Below, piece by piece: positions 10,668 to 20,322 of a stretch of 64,000 nt of DNA. The stretch's first letter is position 1. Each line of letters opens with the position of its first letter. Source of the DNA: Methylotenera sp. Lineage in GTDB: Bacteria; Pseudomonadota; Gammaproteobacteria; Burkholderiales; Methylophilaceae. The position numbers and the translations under genes are program-made. The stretch spans positions 62,001-126,000 of the forward strand of contig NZ_JAQSDZ010000016.1 of the NCBI RefSeq assembly GCF_029946165.1, read 5' to 3'. The notes under the pieces were generated by a model. That model searched no databases. It was not told the origin of the DNA and was given only the letters and a program-made list of their open reading frames with translations.

Positions 10668-11828
10668 TTAGTGACCTTTGCCATCAGCCAGCAAGCTAGA
10701 ATTAAAATTGAATACCTTACCTGCCCAAATAAACACTACCCACACCAGCACGCCAAAGGGCAAGTAACCAAAAAATCCCAGTAATGGCATTTCCGCATGA
10801 ATATGAATCACGTTCACATATGGAATATCGTACACCCAGTAATTCGGGTTGCTGACGGGAAGCACTGGGTGTGCGCTGCCAAAATTCCAAATTTCCCAAA
10901 AAAATCCGTTAAATAACGAACTTAAAGCAATCAGTAAAGTTGGGCTCCAATTGCCATTTGATATTGCGGTGAATGGCGTCCAAACATTTTGCATCATTAA
11001 TATGCCTGCAATACCAATCAGCGGCGCAATCCACATTGCCCAAAATAGCGGATAAGGCCAAAAAGGAACTGCTGCAAACAAAATAAAGCTTAAATACAAC
11101 ATTGGCTTGCCTGGCAAGCTCAGTTTAGGACCTTGCGAATAACGATTGGCAATTTGAGGAAAGGCGTTAAGCAAGGTATACCACTCAAACACTGCTGGCC
11201 AAACGGTGCTGTAAGCAATGAAAAACAGCCCTACAATATTGGCATGACTTAAGCCAGGAATTACCGTGTTTGGGTAATACCAGTTACCTAATGCAAAATA
11301 GTCAAAATATTCAAAGAAAAACCAACCCCCAACAGACACAATCGCACTGATTAAAAATGTCTTTGGCTTACTTGCAAATAACGAATAACCGCCAGAATAG
11401 CGATAAGTCAGACCGTCTAATACAAAAATAAAACCCCACCATAAGGGGGTAAATGCATAGTAAACCAAGCTGCCAAATACTGTAGTACGTGTCCACATAA
11501 GCCACCAAAAAAACAAAGTAACGCCTAATCCCAGCCAGAACCAAATAGGCAAGGCTTTTAAAGTTGGTTTTGGAGGTGGCGCGACTGGCTTAAAACCAAA
11601 CCATTGTGGAAAGACAAGAAAGGTAACAAAGGCTGCTTCAATTAATGCCACCCCTATAAAAACTATTAGATTAAATCCTGGCGGATCTTGTACAAATAAT
11701 GGGGGAAATACCCCAAAACCTGGTGGCAAATGTATGACTGGGTAAGCGAACCAAGAGGCAATCAAGGGCAATATAATCATTGCAACCACGGCTGCTATTA
11801 AAGTTAGACGAGATGAGTCATTTGGCAT
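10668..11828 (-). CDS. Polytopic membrane protein with internal duplication, function unknown
   Basis: A 386-residue, very Trp/Phe-rich inner-membrane protein with roughly 9-10 hydrophobic segments. No family is recognised with confidence. Two halves look related: LDGLTYRYSGGY... then GWFFFEYFDYFALGNWYYPN in the first, and QNVWTPFTAISNGNW... then NGFFWEIWNFGSAHP with NPNYWVYDIPY in the second. Each pairs a helix ending in a polar turn with an FF(F/W)E aromatic motif. Conserved acidic and aromatic residues within membrane segments resemble small membrane enzymes or cyclase-like folds, but that is a guess. It starts 15 bp after the GGDEF gene stop on the same strand, so the two are probably co-transcribed. 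Confidence 0.75.
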   Translation of the reverse strand: MPNDSSRLTLIAAVVAMIILPLIASWFAYPVIHLPPGFGVFPPLFVQDPPGFNLIVFIGVALIEAAFVTFLVFPQWFGFKPVAPPPKPTLKALPIWFWLGLGVTLFFWWLMWTRTTVFGSLVYYAFTPLWWGFIFVLDGLTYRYSGGYSLFASKPKTFLISAIVSVGGWFFFEYFDYFALGNWYYPNTVIPGLSHANIVGLFFIAYSTVWPAVFEWYTLLNAFPQIANRYSQGPKLSLPGKPMLYLSFILFAAVPFWPYPLFWAMWIAPLIGIAGILMMQNVWTPFTAISNGNWSPTLLIALSSLFNGFFWEIWNFGSAHPVLPVSNPNYWVYDIPYVNVIHIHAEMPLLGFFGYLPFGVLVWVVFIWAGKVFNFNSSLLADGKGH

Positions 11829-11842
11829 ACGGTTTTCCTAAA

Positions 11843-13531
11843 TCATACCGATTTATTAAATTGAAAAAGTGCTCGTATATTATCTCTCTCAAGCTTGCGT
11901 AGTCGTTTATTTGCATACATGCGCTCATCAGACAAGCTCATAAGACTAGCAATATTATGCGCCTCATAGCTGTATGCCGAACCTACACTGGCACCTGCAA
12001 ACTCAAACCCAGTCGCTTTCATGGTTGCTAGCGCTTCGTCCAGCGCATTTTCAATGAGAGGTATTTCTCCTTCATGACTGAGCACTGCAAACTCATCTCC
12101 ACCAATTCGATATAATTTAAATGCATCACCAAGGCTATCTTGATAGCAATTAGCAAAACTCACTAATAACTCATCCCCACGAACATGCCCATAAGTATCG
12201 TTATAAAACTTTAAACCATCTAAGTCGACAATAGTAAGACTGCCGTGTGAGGGTAAGTGCACCACATCTTTGGTTAAGGCATGACGATTTGGTAAATTGG
12301 TTAATGCATCGGAGTATGCTGTTTTATAACTTGCATCGCGCTCTTCTAACGCTTTTTGTTTATCTGAATGCAAATCTGAAAATTGGAATGAGAGTACGAG
12401 CGCCAGTAAAATAACCTCAACAGCCACGCTAACTAAACCTATATGCTCAATATAATAGGTAAACTGACTGGTAATTTTATTGAGGCTGATAGCCACCAAG
12501 CCTAATATAAAGAAGATACCAATCGCTATAAGATAGCGCTTTGCAGTGGCATTGTTATTAAGGCTTTGTGTGATAGCAGCAATTAACCCATAACTTAAAA
12601 ACATTGCAACGCCATAGCGGCAAAATTCTAAAGCCCAATTTGGATAGCCTATTGCCAAGCCTAAAAATAGCAACATGATTGCAATGATACTAATGCCTGC
12701 CCAATACAAGTGTTTATGTATGTGTTTTTTAATTTCCAATAAATGCATTACAAATAGAATATAGGCAATATTTGATAGCAGAACAGGCATGGAAACTAAA
12801 TAAATTGAGTGAAAGCCTAAAATATCCGAAAATACTAATAAAGCAGCACTGTTAAAAATAAAGTTACCCGCAATAAAAATAGCATACATCGCCTCTACCT
12901 TTCGGTTGCGAGTAGTAGCCAGAGCTGCGTAGTAAATACCTAAGCCCAAAAATATGCCCAAACCAAAAAATGTAAGAGCGTTACCAACTTTAATCGCAAC
13001 TTGATAATGTGCTCTATCATCAATATAAGGCTCTGGAATCGCCAAATAGTTAGCGGAAATAAGCTCGGTCGCTAAAGTATAATGACCAGGCGCTAAAGTT
13101 AAATCACGCCCATGTCTTACAAAATAAGGGTTAGAAACGGTGTTCTCAATACCACCTTCTAAAGTATGAATTAATTGATTTTTATCATTAAATACCTGAT
13201 GCCTGAATTTTCCGATCGTGCTGGTATTTTTAAAGTCCAGTACGTATTCATCATATTTTGTGATGTTAATTGAAGCTATGTAAAGATAATGTCCGCCCGT
13301 GAGGCCAACGCTATTAACCACAGAGCTTTTTGATGCTAAAGGATTGTCAAGAAAATCGGCTTTGCTATTATCAGCCGAATAAGGGTGAATTAGATGCCAA
13401 GTACCTAGAAGGTGCTGTGGGGTTGCGTATGCAGATTGTATGCTGAGCTGAAGAGCTACAAGGCAAATAGCGATGGTGAGAATAAAATTGATGAGGGAGC
13501 GCAACTTGGCCATAAACACTTTATTATTCAA
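11843..13531 (-). CDS. 7TMR-DISM sensor diguanylate cyclase (GGDEF)
   Basis: A membrane receptor of 562 residues that should make c-di-GMP. In order: a signal/anchor segment (residues ~10-36), a periplasmic 7TMR-DISMED2-type beta domain (~40-185), seven or eight transmembrane helices (~190-390), and a GGDEF domain (~405-560) with LTNLPNRHAL, DLDGLKFYNDTYGHVRGDELL and an intact YRIGGDEFAVL. No RxxD inhibitory site is seen at the usual spacing before GGDEF, so product inhibition may be absent. A second in-frame ATG (13513) would give a more ordinary signal sequence. The downstream neighbour is the unknown membrane protein, 15 bp away. Confidence 0.92.
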   Translation of the reverse strand: MNNKVFMAKLRSLINFILTIAICLVALQLSIQSAYATPQHLLGTWHLIHPYSADNSKADFLDNPLASKSSVVNSVGLTGGHYLYIASINITKYDEYVLDFKNTSTIGKFRHQVFNDKNQLIHTLEGGIENTVSNPYFVRHGRDLTLAPGHYTLATELISANYLAIPEPYIDDRAHYQVAIKVGNALTFFGLGIFLGLGIYYAALATTRNRKVEAMYAIFIAGNFIFNSAALLVFSDILGFHSIYLVSMPVLLSNIAYILFVMHLLEIKKHIHKHLYWAGISIIAIMLLFLGLAIGYPNWALEFCRYGVAMFLSYGLIAAITQSLNNNATAKRYLIAIGIFFILGLVAISLNKITSQFTYYIEHIGLVSVAVEVILLALVLSFQFSDLHSDKQKALEERDASYKTAYSDALTNLPNRHALTKDVVHLPSHGSLTIVDLDGLKFYNDTYGHVRGDELLVSFANCYQDSLGDAFKLYRIGGDEFAVLSHEGEIPLIENALDEALATMKATGFEFAGASVGSAYSYEAHNIASLMSLSDERMYANKRLRKLERDNIRALFQFNKSV

Positions 13532-13680
13532 TTATTTTTTTAGTGGCTAACCTAGGTAACTATAAAGCAAAATACTCAAGCTGTACACATTAAATAATGT
13601 TGTGGTAACAAGCATTTAGCACTATAGAGATTGTATTAATGCCATAAAATCACCCTTAAAAGAATAAGGTTTTTAAGAGA

Positions 13681-13742
13681 TTTGAATGATGTAAGAGTGA
13701 ACAGGTTCACCCTTACATCACATTTCTTGCATATCATTCAAA
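13681..13742. repeat. Nested, mutually exclusive inverted repeats
   Basis: An inner hairpin pairs TGATGTAAGAGTGAAC (13687-13702) with GTTCACCCTTACATCA (13705-13720), 15 of 16 positions. An outer pair, TTTGAATGAT (13681-13690) and ATCATTCAAA (13733-13742), is perfect and shares four bases with the inner left arm, so the two foldings compete at the base. The site lies 25 bp after the sppA stop and upstream of the GGDEF gene. It may be the sppA terminator, a regulatory switch, or a remnant of a repeat element. Confidence 0.55.
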
Positions 13743-13766
13743 CAGAATCTATTACACCCTTATAAC

Positions 13767-14750
13767 TTATCGCAACTGTATGCCTTTTGTTAGCGCATCA
13801 AGACCAACCTCCTTTGCCATACTTGCCCCTATGCGCTTTGCGATGCGACTTGTAAAGTCTTCTTGAGCGGTAAAGTCGACGATCTTATCTTCTTTAATGA
13901 CATCTCTAGCAACATAATCTGTGCTACCGAGTGCATCTGCTAGACCCATTTTAATGCCTTCTTCGCCACTCCAGAACAAACCACTAAAGGTTTCTGGTGT
14001 TTCTTTTAAACGACTACCACGACCTTGACGCACTACTGTTATAAATTGTTCGTGGATTTGATTCAACATCGCTTGTGCTAAAACTTGATGTTTTGGATTC
14101 ACTGGTGAGAATGGATCTAACATCGCTTTATTTTCTCCAGCAGTCATCAAACGGCGCTCAACGCCAACTTTTTTCATCACCTCTGTAAAACCATAGCCAT
14201 CCATTAACACGCCTATTGACCCAACGATACTGGCTTTATCCACATAAATCTTATCAGTCGCCGCCGCAATGTAATAGCCGCCCGAGGCACAAATATCTTC
14301 CACTACCGCATAAACTGGTATTTTAGGATGCAATTTCTTTTGGCGCTTAATTTCATCATTAATAATGCCTGCCTGGACAGGGCTGCCACCTGGGCTATTA
14401 ATGCGTAAAATAATGCCTTTAGTATTTTTATCGTCATAAGCATCGTGCAGACTGCTCATAAACGAATCTGCGTTTACCGCACCACCCGCTTCAATCACAC
14501 CAGCTACTTCAATCAACGCAGTATGTGACCCAGTGCTAGCTTTGCCGCCACCTAACCAGCCTAGCGCATAAAATAAGATAATAAATAAATAAGCAAACAT
14601 GAGTCCCTTAAAAAAGATGCTCCAGCGTCGCGCTGTTCTTTGTTCGGTTAAGGCTGAACCAGCAAGCTTTTCAATTGCATCACGTTGCCATTTAGTATCT
14701 TCTGGCTTAGTGTTGTTTAGCGACGTATTTTGTTGGCTATCTTCTGACAT
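13767..14750 (-). CDS. sppA: Signal peptide peptidase SppA-type S49 protease
   Basis: A 327-residue, single-domain S49 serine protease anchored by one membrane helix (about residues 46-66, GLMFAYLFIILFYALGWLGG) with its catalytic part outside the cytoplasm; it degrades cleaved signal peptides. The nucleophile Ser lies in CASGGYYIAAA and the general-base Lys in the GENKAMLDPFSP region, as in the short Bacillus-type SppA. INSPGGSPVQAG is the oxyanion/substrate strand motif. It is the last gene of the leftward run rluC, gph, Rieske, sppA, with 46 bp to the Rieske gene. Confidence 0.92.
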   Translation of the reverse strand: MSEDSQQNTSLNNTKPEDTKWQRDAIEKLAGSALTEQRTARRWSIFFKGLMFAYLFIILFYALGWLGGGKASTGSHTALIEVAGVIEAGGAVNADSFMSSLHDAYDDKNTKGIILRINSPGGSPVQAGIINDEIKRQKKLHPKIPVYAVVEDICASGGYYIAAATDKIYVDKASIVGSIGVLMDGYGFTEVMKKVGVERRLMTAGENKAMLDPFSPVNPKHQVLAQAMLNQIHEQFITVVRQGRGSRLKETPETFSGLFWSGEEGIKMGLADALGSTDYVARDVIKEDKIVDFTAQEDFTSRIAKRIGASMAKEVGLDALTKGIQLR

Positions 14751-14796
14751 TATTAGCTTTCCTTAGTGTTTCTAAATGAATACTACTTAATTGAAT

Positions 14797-15150
14797 CTAG
14801 GTTATTGAATCTAGATTGATTAATATTTCTTGATTTTGTTCAGTCACTTCAATTGCTTTTAAACTTTTACCTTTACACGGCCCCATGACGCAAAAGCCAT
14901 TATCAGGTCGGTAATGCGCGCCGTGCGTAGAGCAAATCAAATAATCTTTTTGAGCTGTAAAAAAGTCGCCTTCGTTCCAGTCTAATTCTATTGGCACGTG
15001 CGCACATTGGTTAACATAAGCATAAGGCTTGCCATGAAAACGCACAACAAAACCTGAGACAAACTCACCTAATGCAGGTAAAGGAAATCTGATTCCTTTA
15101 GCACCATCTTCAAGTGCCTCACTTTTTAAAATAACGGTGTTTTGTGTCAT
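14797..15150 (-). CDS. Rieske [2Fe-2S] ferredoxin-like protein
   Basis: A 117-residue soluble Rieske protein. The cluster ligands are visible as CAH (in NQCAHVPIELDWN) and CSTH (in YLICSTHGAHY), the Cys-X-His...Cys-X2-His pattern of ferredoxin-type Rieske proteins. There is no signal peptide or membrane helix. Its electron partner is unknown. It lies between the HAD phosphatase (23 bp) and sppA (46 bp) in one orientation, an arrangement I recall as common in betaproteobacteria. Confidence 0.9.
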   Translation of the reverse strand: MTQNTVILKSEALEDGAKGIRFPLPALGEFVSGFVVRFHGKPYAYVNQCAHVPIELDWNEGDFFTAQKDYLICSTHGAHYRPDNGFCVMGPCKGKSLKAIEVTEQNQEILINLDSIT

Positions 15151-15173
15151 AGCACTTGCATCATATCAATGGA

Positions 15174-15830
15174 TTAAGCATGTTCAAGCAACCATGTACT
15201 CAAACCAGCAAAGTCATAAAACTGCTGCACAGGTTTGAAATGCTGCCATTGCTCAGCGGTTTGAGCGCCGTAAGTCACTCCCACAGCGCTAACACCTGCA
15301 TTTTGTGCCATTTGCAAATCATAACTGGTATCGCCAATCATCAAGGTACGTTCAGGCATAACAACCAAATGCTCCATCAACTCATCTAGCATTTGCGGAT
15401 GTGGTTTAGAAAAGCACTCATCAACGGTGCGGGTAGAGTGAAAATACTTAGTTAAACCAGAATGCTCTAAAGCTAGATTAAGCCCCCGCCGACCTTTACC
15501 AGTGGCGACCGCCAATTTAAATCCACGTTTATGAAGCGCCTTAATGGTATCAGTAGCGCCTGCAAATAGAGGAATCTCGCTTTCACCTGCATAGTAATTC
15601 GTCGTATATTGTGCAGCGAGCGCTTGTGCCTGCTCAACAGGAATATCACCATATAAGGACTGAATAGATTCACGCAAACCAAGCCCAATAATATTACTCG
15701 CAGCCTGAGGTGTTAATGCTGGCAGCCCTACTTGCTCTGCCGCTTTTAAAAGTGCATTGGTAATCATCCCTGTAGAATCGGCTAAAGTACCATCCCAATC
15801 CCAAACAATTAAATCAAACTGCTTTGTCAT
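15174..15830 (-). CDS. gph: HAD-superfamily phosphatase, phosphoglycolate phosphatase-like
   Basis: A 218-residue HAD hydrolase of the Gph/PGPase type. Motif I is VWDWDGTLADS with the nucleophile Asp, motif II appears in LAVATGKGRRGL (Thr), motif III Lys is in SKPHPQML, and motif IV is MIGDTSYDLQMA. The cap sits between motifs I and II. Motif I has Trp at the second position (DWDGT instead of the common DFDGT), a conservative change. The gene is 22 bp downstream of rluC. The substrate could be 2-phosphoglycolate or another small phosphate ester. Confidence 0.88.
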   Translation of the reverse strand: MTKQFDLIVWDWDGTLADSTGMITNALLKAAEQVGLPALTPQAASNIIGLGLRESIQSLYGDIPVEQAQALAAQYTTNYYAGESEIPLFAGATDTIKALHKRGFKLAVATGKGRRGLNLALEHSGLTKYFHSTRTVDECFSKPHPQMLDELMEHLVVMPERTLMIGDTSYDLQMAQNAGVSAVGVTYGAQTAEQWQHFKPVQQFYDFAGLSTWLLEHA

Positions 15831-15852
15831 TCAAACTTACTCTTTCTCGAAC

Positions 15853-16884
15853 TTAAGACTCTAATTTTACTAAAAACTTACTTAACTCAGCTGGCAACGG
15901 CGCAACTAACTCAAGTTTATCATTGGTCAAAGGATGGCGTATTTTTGTGACAGATGAATGTAAAAACATGCGTTTTAAGCCACTTTTTACTAATGATTTG
16001 TTCACGGCAAAATCACCATATTTATCATCGCCAACAATCTGAAAACCTAAATGCGCCAATTGAACACGTAGCTGATGCGTCCTACCTGTTACCAACTGTG
16101 CTTCAAGCAGACTAAACTTACCTAATACTGGATGACTATAGTTTTTTAACAGTTTAAACATCGTTTCAGAGGATTGACGCTCATTATATTTATCTTTTGA
16201 AATATCCGTCACCACGTTTACACGTCGCTCGCCATTAGGTAAGAGATACTTTTGCAAGTCTAATACCACGCGTTTCTTTGCTTCTAGCCACTCACCGCGA
16301 ACCAGCATTAAATAACGCTTATCTGTTTGGTTATTACGTATCGCTTGATGCAAAGCAACTAGCGCGCTACGTTTTTTTGCCAGCATCAGTACACCAGAAG
16401 TTTCACGATCTAATCTGTGCACCAACTCTAAGAATTTCGCTTTGGGGCGCTCTAAACGCATCTGCTCAATAACCCCTCGGCTCACACCACTGCCACCATG
16501 CACCGCAAACCCAGCAGGTTTATCGATGACCAACATCGCGTCATCTTCAAAAATAATCGTGTTTTCGAATTTAGAAACGGCTGGTACATTTGACTCAACA
16601 TGCTCAACAATCGTTGCACGTATTGGTGGTACTCTCACCACATCGCCAATCGTTAATCGGAAGTCGGCATCAATGCGTTTTTTATTAACGCGCACCTCAC
16701 CACTACGCAAAATTCTGTAGACATGGCTTTTTGGTACACCTTTAAGGGTTTTGGTCAAGAAATTATCAACACGCTGCCCCTCGCTCGCTTCATCGACCGT
16801 GAGAAAAGCTGCCGCTAATTCACTTACCTTATTCTTTAACTTATCCATACTATGATGCTGATTTTGTGGTGTTATATTGTTCAT
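15853..16884 (-). CDS. rluC: 23S rRNA pseudouridine synthase RluC
   Basis: This RluA-family enzyme (RluC modifies 23S rRNA positions 955, 2504 and 2580 in E. coli) has 343 residues. An N-terminal S4 RNA-binding domain is visible (GQRVDNFLTKTLKGVPKSHVY...RVNKKR), followed by the catalytic motif LVHRLDRETSGVLMLAKK, whose Asp is the nucleophile, and GRTHQLRVQLAHLGFQIVGD. It is divergent from rne across a long gap, the same pairing as E. coli rne/rluC, which supports the RluC assignment over RluD. Confidence 0.95.
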   Translation of the reverse strand: MNNITPQNQHHSMDKLKNKVSELAAAFLTVDEASEGQRVDNFLTKTLKGVPKSHVYRILRSGEVRVNKKRIDADFRLTIGDVVRVPPIRATIVEHVESNVPAVSKFENTIIFEDDAMLVIDKPAGFAVHGGSGVSRGVIEQMRLERPKAKFLELVHRLDRETSGVLMLAKKRSALVALHQAIRNNQTDKRYLMLVRGEWLEAKKRVVLDLQKYLLPNGERRVNVVTDISKDKYNERQSSETMFKLLKNYSHPVLGKFSLLEAQLVTGRTHQLRVQLAHLGFQIVGDDKYGDFAVNKSLVKSGLKRMFLHSSVTKIRHPLTNDKLELVAPLPAELSKFLVKLES

Positions 16885-17553
16885 ACTTTGCTTAAATGTT
16901 TGTAGTAGCCTATACTTACACGATTATCTATTAAGGTTAAAATTAATTGATAATAAAGAATACTCTCAATTACTTAAAAAGCGTTTTATAAAACGCAAGC
17001 TTATGTAATTAATAGTAAAACAGACACTTGGTTAACGCCGCTCGCCATAATTATAAAGTAGCAGCAAGTAAAATAGCGCTCAAGCCGCCGCAGATAAATA
17101 AACATAAAGCGCGACTTAAGGGAAAGTTTAATTTAGCTGTTAGCTAAATTTACATTTACTGAAGACAGAATTTTAACGAATTTAAGCCTCAACAGGCATA
17201 AATTTCAATAATTAGTTTGATTTAACGAAATAATAAACGCGTTTTAATCTGATTTATTCAATTAAAACAAGCCATTAAAAACTGAGGCTAGCTCTAAAAA
17301 CTTACTGAGGTAAGTTGCACACTTAGCAATTCTTTAAGCTAAAGCTTTTAAGAATCATTTTTTAAGAACTATATTAAGAGTACTGCGACATTTGTCACCT
17401 ACTCTGAATTTTATCGTTAGATTTCACATTTGCGCACCGCGCCTTCAGTATCTCGGCCAGCACCTCTGGCACCTACCCTTAATTAGCCTTCAATATCAAT
17501 CGCTTACTTAATAAGCATTGAATCTGCCACCTGAGCCTAACAGGAGCAAAAAA
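16885..17553 (+). promoter_or_regulatory. rluC/rne divergent region and structured rne leader
   Basis: This 669-bp gap has no convincing gene. It contains several perfect or near-perfect hairpin sequences: a 16-nt palindrome GCGTTTTATAAAACGC near 16981; AATTTAGCT-GTT-AGCTAAATT near 17132; AACTTAC-TGAG-GTAAGTT near 17300; an ATTCTT...AAGAAT structure near 17331-17356; and GCTTA-CTTAA-TAAGC just before the rne ribosome site. E. coli rne has a long structured 5' leader through which RNase E limits its own synthesis; a similar role is inferred. The translation signal is AGGAG 8 bp before the ATG at 17554. Confidence 0.55.
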
Positions 17554-20220
17554 ATGAAACGCATGTTATTTAATGCAACGCAATCTGAAGAGTTACGCGT
17601 TGCGATTGTAGATGGTCAAAAACTCATCGATTTAGATATTGAACACGCTGGTAAAGAACAACGTAAGAGCAATATTTATAAAGGTGTTATCACCCGTATT
17701 GAGCCTTCACTAGAAGCGGCCTTTGTCGATTATGGTATGGATAGACACGGCTTCTTGCCATTCAAAGAAGTAGCGCGTAGCTACTACAAAGAAGGCGCAG
17801 ATGGAAAATCTCGCATTCAAGACGCATTAAAAGAAGGTCAAGAACTCATCGTTCAAGTAGATAAAGATGAGCGCGGCAACAAAGGCGCAGCACTCACAAC
17901 ATTTATTTCACTCGCTGGTCGTTACTTAGTATTAATGCCAAACAATCCTCGTGGCGGTGGTGTTTCACGCCGCATTGAAGGCGAAGACCGTGACGAATTG
18001 CGTGATGTATTAGCGCAATTAGAAGTACCAAAAGGCATGAGCATCATTGCTCGTACTGCTGGTATTGGCCGCAATGCAGAAGAATTACAGTGGGATTTAA
18101 ATTATCTAACGCAGTTGTGGACAGCGATTGATGGTGCGTCCGCAATGCAAGCTGGTGCTTATTTAATCTACCAAGAGGGTAGTTTAGTGATTCGCGCGAT
18201 TCGCGATTACTTTAGCTCTGACATTGGCGAAATTTTAATTGATACGCCAGATATTCACGAACAAGCCGTGCAGTTTATGAATCACGTGATGCCTGGCAAT
18301 GTGAACCGTGTAAAGCTTTACCAAGACGAAATCCCACTATTCACGCGCTTTCAAATTGAACATCAAATTGAATCAGCATTTGCACGTGAAGTGCGCTTGC
18401 CTTCAGGTGGCGCAATTGTGATTGACCATACTGAAGCTTTGGTTTCTGTTGATGTTAACTCTGGCCGCGCAACCCGTGGTAGCGATATTGAACATACTGC
18501 TTTCAATACCAATATTGAGGCTGCTGAAGAAGTGGCTCGCCAATTGCGTTTACGTGATTTAGGCGGCTTGGTAGTGATTGACTTTATTGATATGGAAAGC
18601 CAACGCAATCAACGTGAAGTTGAAAATGCACTTCGTGACGCTTTACATGTTGACCGGGCGCGCGTACAAACAGGTAAAATTTCACGCTTTGGTTTACTAG
18701 AATTATCACGTCAACGCTTACGTCCAAGTTTGGGTGAAACTAACCATATCCCTTGCCCACGTTGTAGCGGTACTGGACACATTCGCGGTATTGAATCTAC
18801 CGCATTGCACATTTTGCGTATTACGCAAGAAGATGCAATGAAAGAAAACAGCGCAATTATTCAAGTGCAATTACCTGTTGAGGTCGCTACATTCTTACTT
18901 AACGAAAAACGTGCTGACATCCACAAAATAGAACAACGCATGGGTGTTGAAGTGGTGCTAATTCCAAACATTCATCTTGAAACGCCTAACTACAATATCG
19001 TGCGCATCAAACATGATGATGTAAATGAGGAAACTAATCGTGCAAGTTACCAACTGGTAGAAATGCCGGCTGAAACTACGTTTATTCCTACTGCAGAAGA
19101 AACAGCAAAAGCAGTAAGACCTGTGGCTGCCGTAAAAGGCATTACACCTGCGGCACCTGCGCCGATTGTGGAGGAAAAAGAAGCCGAAGTTGTCGCTGCG
19201 CCAAAAGTGTCATTCTTTGCGAAAATTAAACGCTTTTTTGGTGCTACGCCTGCCGTGGTAGAAACACCTAAAACTGAAGCGGAAAAAGCTGAAGATACGC
19301 GTCGCGAAAACAATCGTAATAGTCGCAACCGTAACAATCGTAACCGCAACGAACGCAGCCGTGGTGATCGCCCAGAAAAAGACATCAATCAACAAAATCG
19401 TCCAATTCGTAACAACGAGAACGCACGCCCTACAGAAGCTAAACCTCAAGAACCGCGTCAACAAAAACCTCAGCAAGCTAAAAATGAGCAAGTACGTCCA
19501 GACCAAAGTCGGGGTGAAAAGCCTCGTAATATCCAGCCGACCAATGTTCCGTCAGAGGCTCCTGCAAGTAACGCACCAGCTGCCATTGTAACTGCTGAGC
19601 AAACAGGTGAACGTGCTGGCACTCGTCGTAATCGCAATAACCGCCGTGGTCGTCGTGATCGCGACGATTCAGTGGCTCGTGATGCCAATCGTCCTTTCGT
19701 TCCCAATGAGGAAATGATTGCTGATCAGCCAAACGTGAATGTTGACATGGCAATGACAGCTACTGAACAGATCAAACTAGAAGAGCAAGCCAAACCAAAT
19801 GCTCAAGAAGTAATTACTTCAGTTGAAAATGTTGCGAATGAAAGTGCTCTACCAGCTTTAGAAACTAAAGTGAACGAAGCACCCAAAGCAAGTAGCAGAA
19901 AACCTAAAACAGCTAAAGCGCCCGCTCCTAAAGCCGATGTTAATAATGACATTGAAAAAGCCGAGACGGTAGAAGCTATTCCAGCCAAAGCGGACAACAA
20001 GCGCCCTGCACGCCCACGTAAACCAAAAGCTGAAGCGAAACCCGTTGACTTAACTGCTTCAGGTTTGCAATTAGTAGAAACTAAAGCAGACGCGCCAAAA
20101 GCAGCAACTGTTGAAGAGACTAAACCAAAAGCACCACGTAAAGCCGCAAACTGGCAGAAAAATGCTAAAGAAGATGCAAGCGCAGAACCTTTAGTCATGG
20201 TGGAAACACAAAATAAGTAA
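17554..20220 (+). CDS. rne: Ribonuclease E
   Basis: RNase E is the main endoribonuclease for mRNA decay and rRNA/tRNA processing. The protein has 888 residues from the ATG at 17554 ([17 protein letters not shown] is the standard family start; an upstream in-frame TTG at 17518 is unlikely). The N-terminal half holds the S1 domain (about residues 35-120), the 5' sensor/RNase H-like part, and the DNase I-like part with catalytic Asp residues in [13 protein letters not shown] and VVIDFIDM. The Zn-link CPRCSGTG follows. The last ~380 residues are low complexity, with [14 protein letters not shown] and [14 protein letters not shown] arginine-rich RNA-binding stretches and an Ala/Lys/Pro-rich tail, consistent with a degradosome scaffold. 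Confidence 0.96.
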   Translation: MKRMLFNATQSEELRVAIVDGQKLIDLDIEHAGKEQRKSNIYKGVITRIEPSLEAAFVDYGMDRHGFLPFKEVARSYYKEGADGKSRIQDALKEGQELIVQVDKDERGNKGAALTTFISLAGRYLVLMPNNPRGGGVSRRIEGEDRDELRDVLAQLEVPKGMSIIARTAGIGRNAEELQWDLNYLTQLWTAIDGASAMQAGAYLIYQEGSLVIRAIRDYFSSDIGEILIDTPDIHEQAVQFMNHVMPGNVNRVKLYQDEIPLFTRFQIEHQIESAFAREVRLPSGGAIVIDHTEALVSVDVNSGRATRGSDIEHTAFNTNIEAAEEVARQLRLRDLGGLVVIDFIDMESQRNQREVENALRDALHVDRARVQTGKISRFGLLELSRQRLRPSLGETNHIPCPRCSGTGHIRGIESTALHILRITQEDAMKENSAIIQVQLPVEVATFLLNEKRADIHKIEQRMGVEVVLIPNIHLETPNYNIVRIKHDDVNEETNRASYQLVEMPAETTFIPTAEETAKAVRPVAAVKGITPAAPAPIVEEKEAEVVAAPKVSFFAKIKRFFGATPAVVETPKTEAEKAEDTRRENNRNSRNRNNRNRNERSRGDRPEKDINQQNRPIRNNENARPTEAKPQEPRQQKPQQAKNEQVRPDQSRGEKPRNIQPTNVPSEAPASNAPAAIVTAEQTGERAGTRRNRNNRRGRRDRDDSVARDANRPFVPNEEMIADQPNVNVDMAMTATEQIKLEEQAKPNAQEVITSVENVANESALPALETKVNEAPKASSRKPKTAKAPAPKADVNNDIEKAETVEAIPAKADNKRPARPRKPKAEAKPVDLTASGLQLVETKADAPKAATVEETKPKAPRKAANWQKNAKEDASAEPLVMVETQNK

Positions 20221-20238
20221 AAAAATGCATTAAGGTGA

Positions 20239-20292
20239 GAACCTAGCAATAAAAAAGCCCTGAGTCTTCAGGGCTTTTTTATTGCTAGGTTC
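20239..20292. terminator. Bidirectional terminator rne/crcB with 25-bp perfect stem
   Basis: Two exactly complementary 25-nt arms (20239-20263 and 20268-20292) surround a GTCT loop. The GC core is AGCCCTGA/TCAGGGCT, bordered by A6/T6 runs and an outer GAACCTAGCAAT/ATTGCTAGGTTC extension. It serves convergent rne and crcB. The outer extension is more than termination requires. Confidence 0.93.
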
Positions 20293-20322
20293 TTAATGTA
20301 AAAAAATTAGTGCTAATGCATA

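Noticed and set aside
19047-19753. Several long open frames on both strands over the rne C-terminal region
   Set aside because: The compositionally biased, repeat-rich rne tail leaves other frames open; their products are Arg/Leu/Ser-rich with no starts, ribosome sites or family features.
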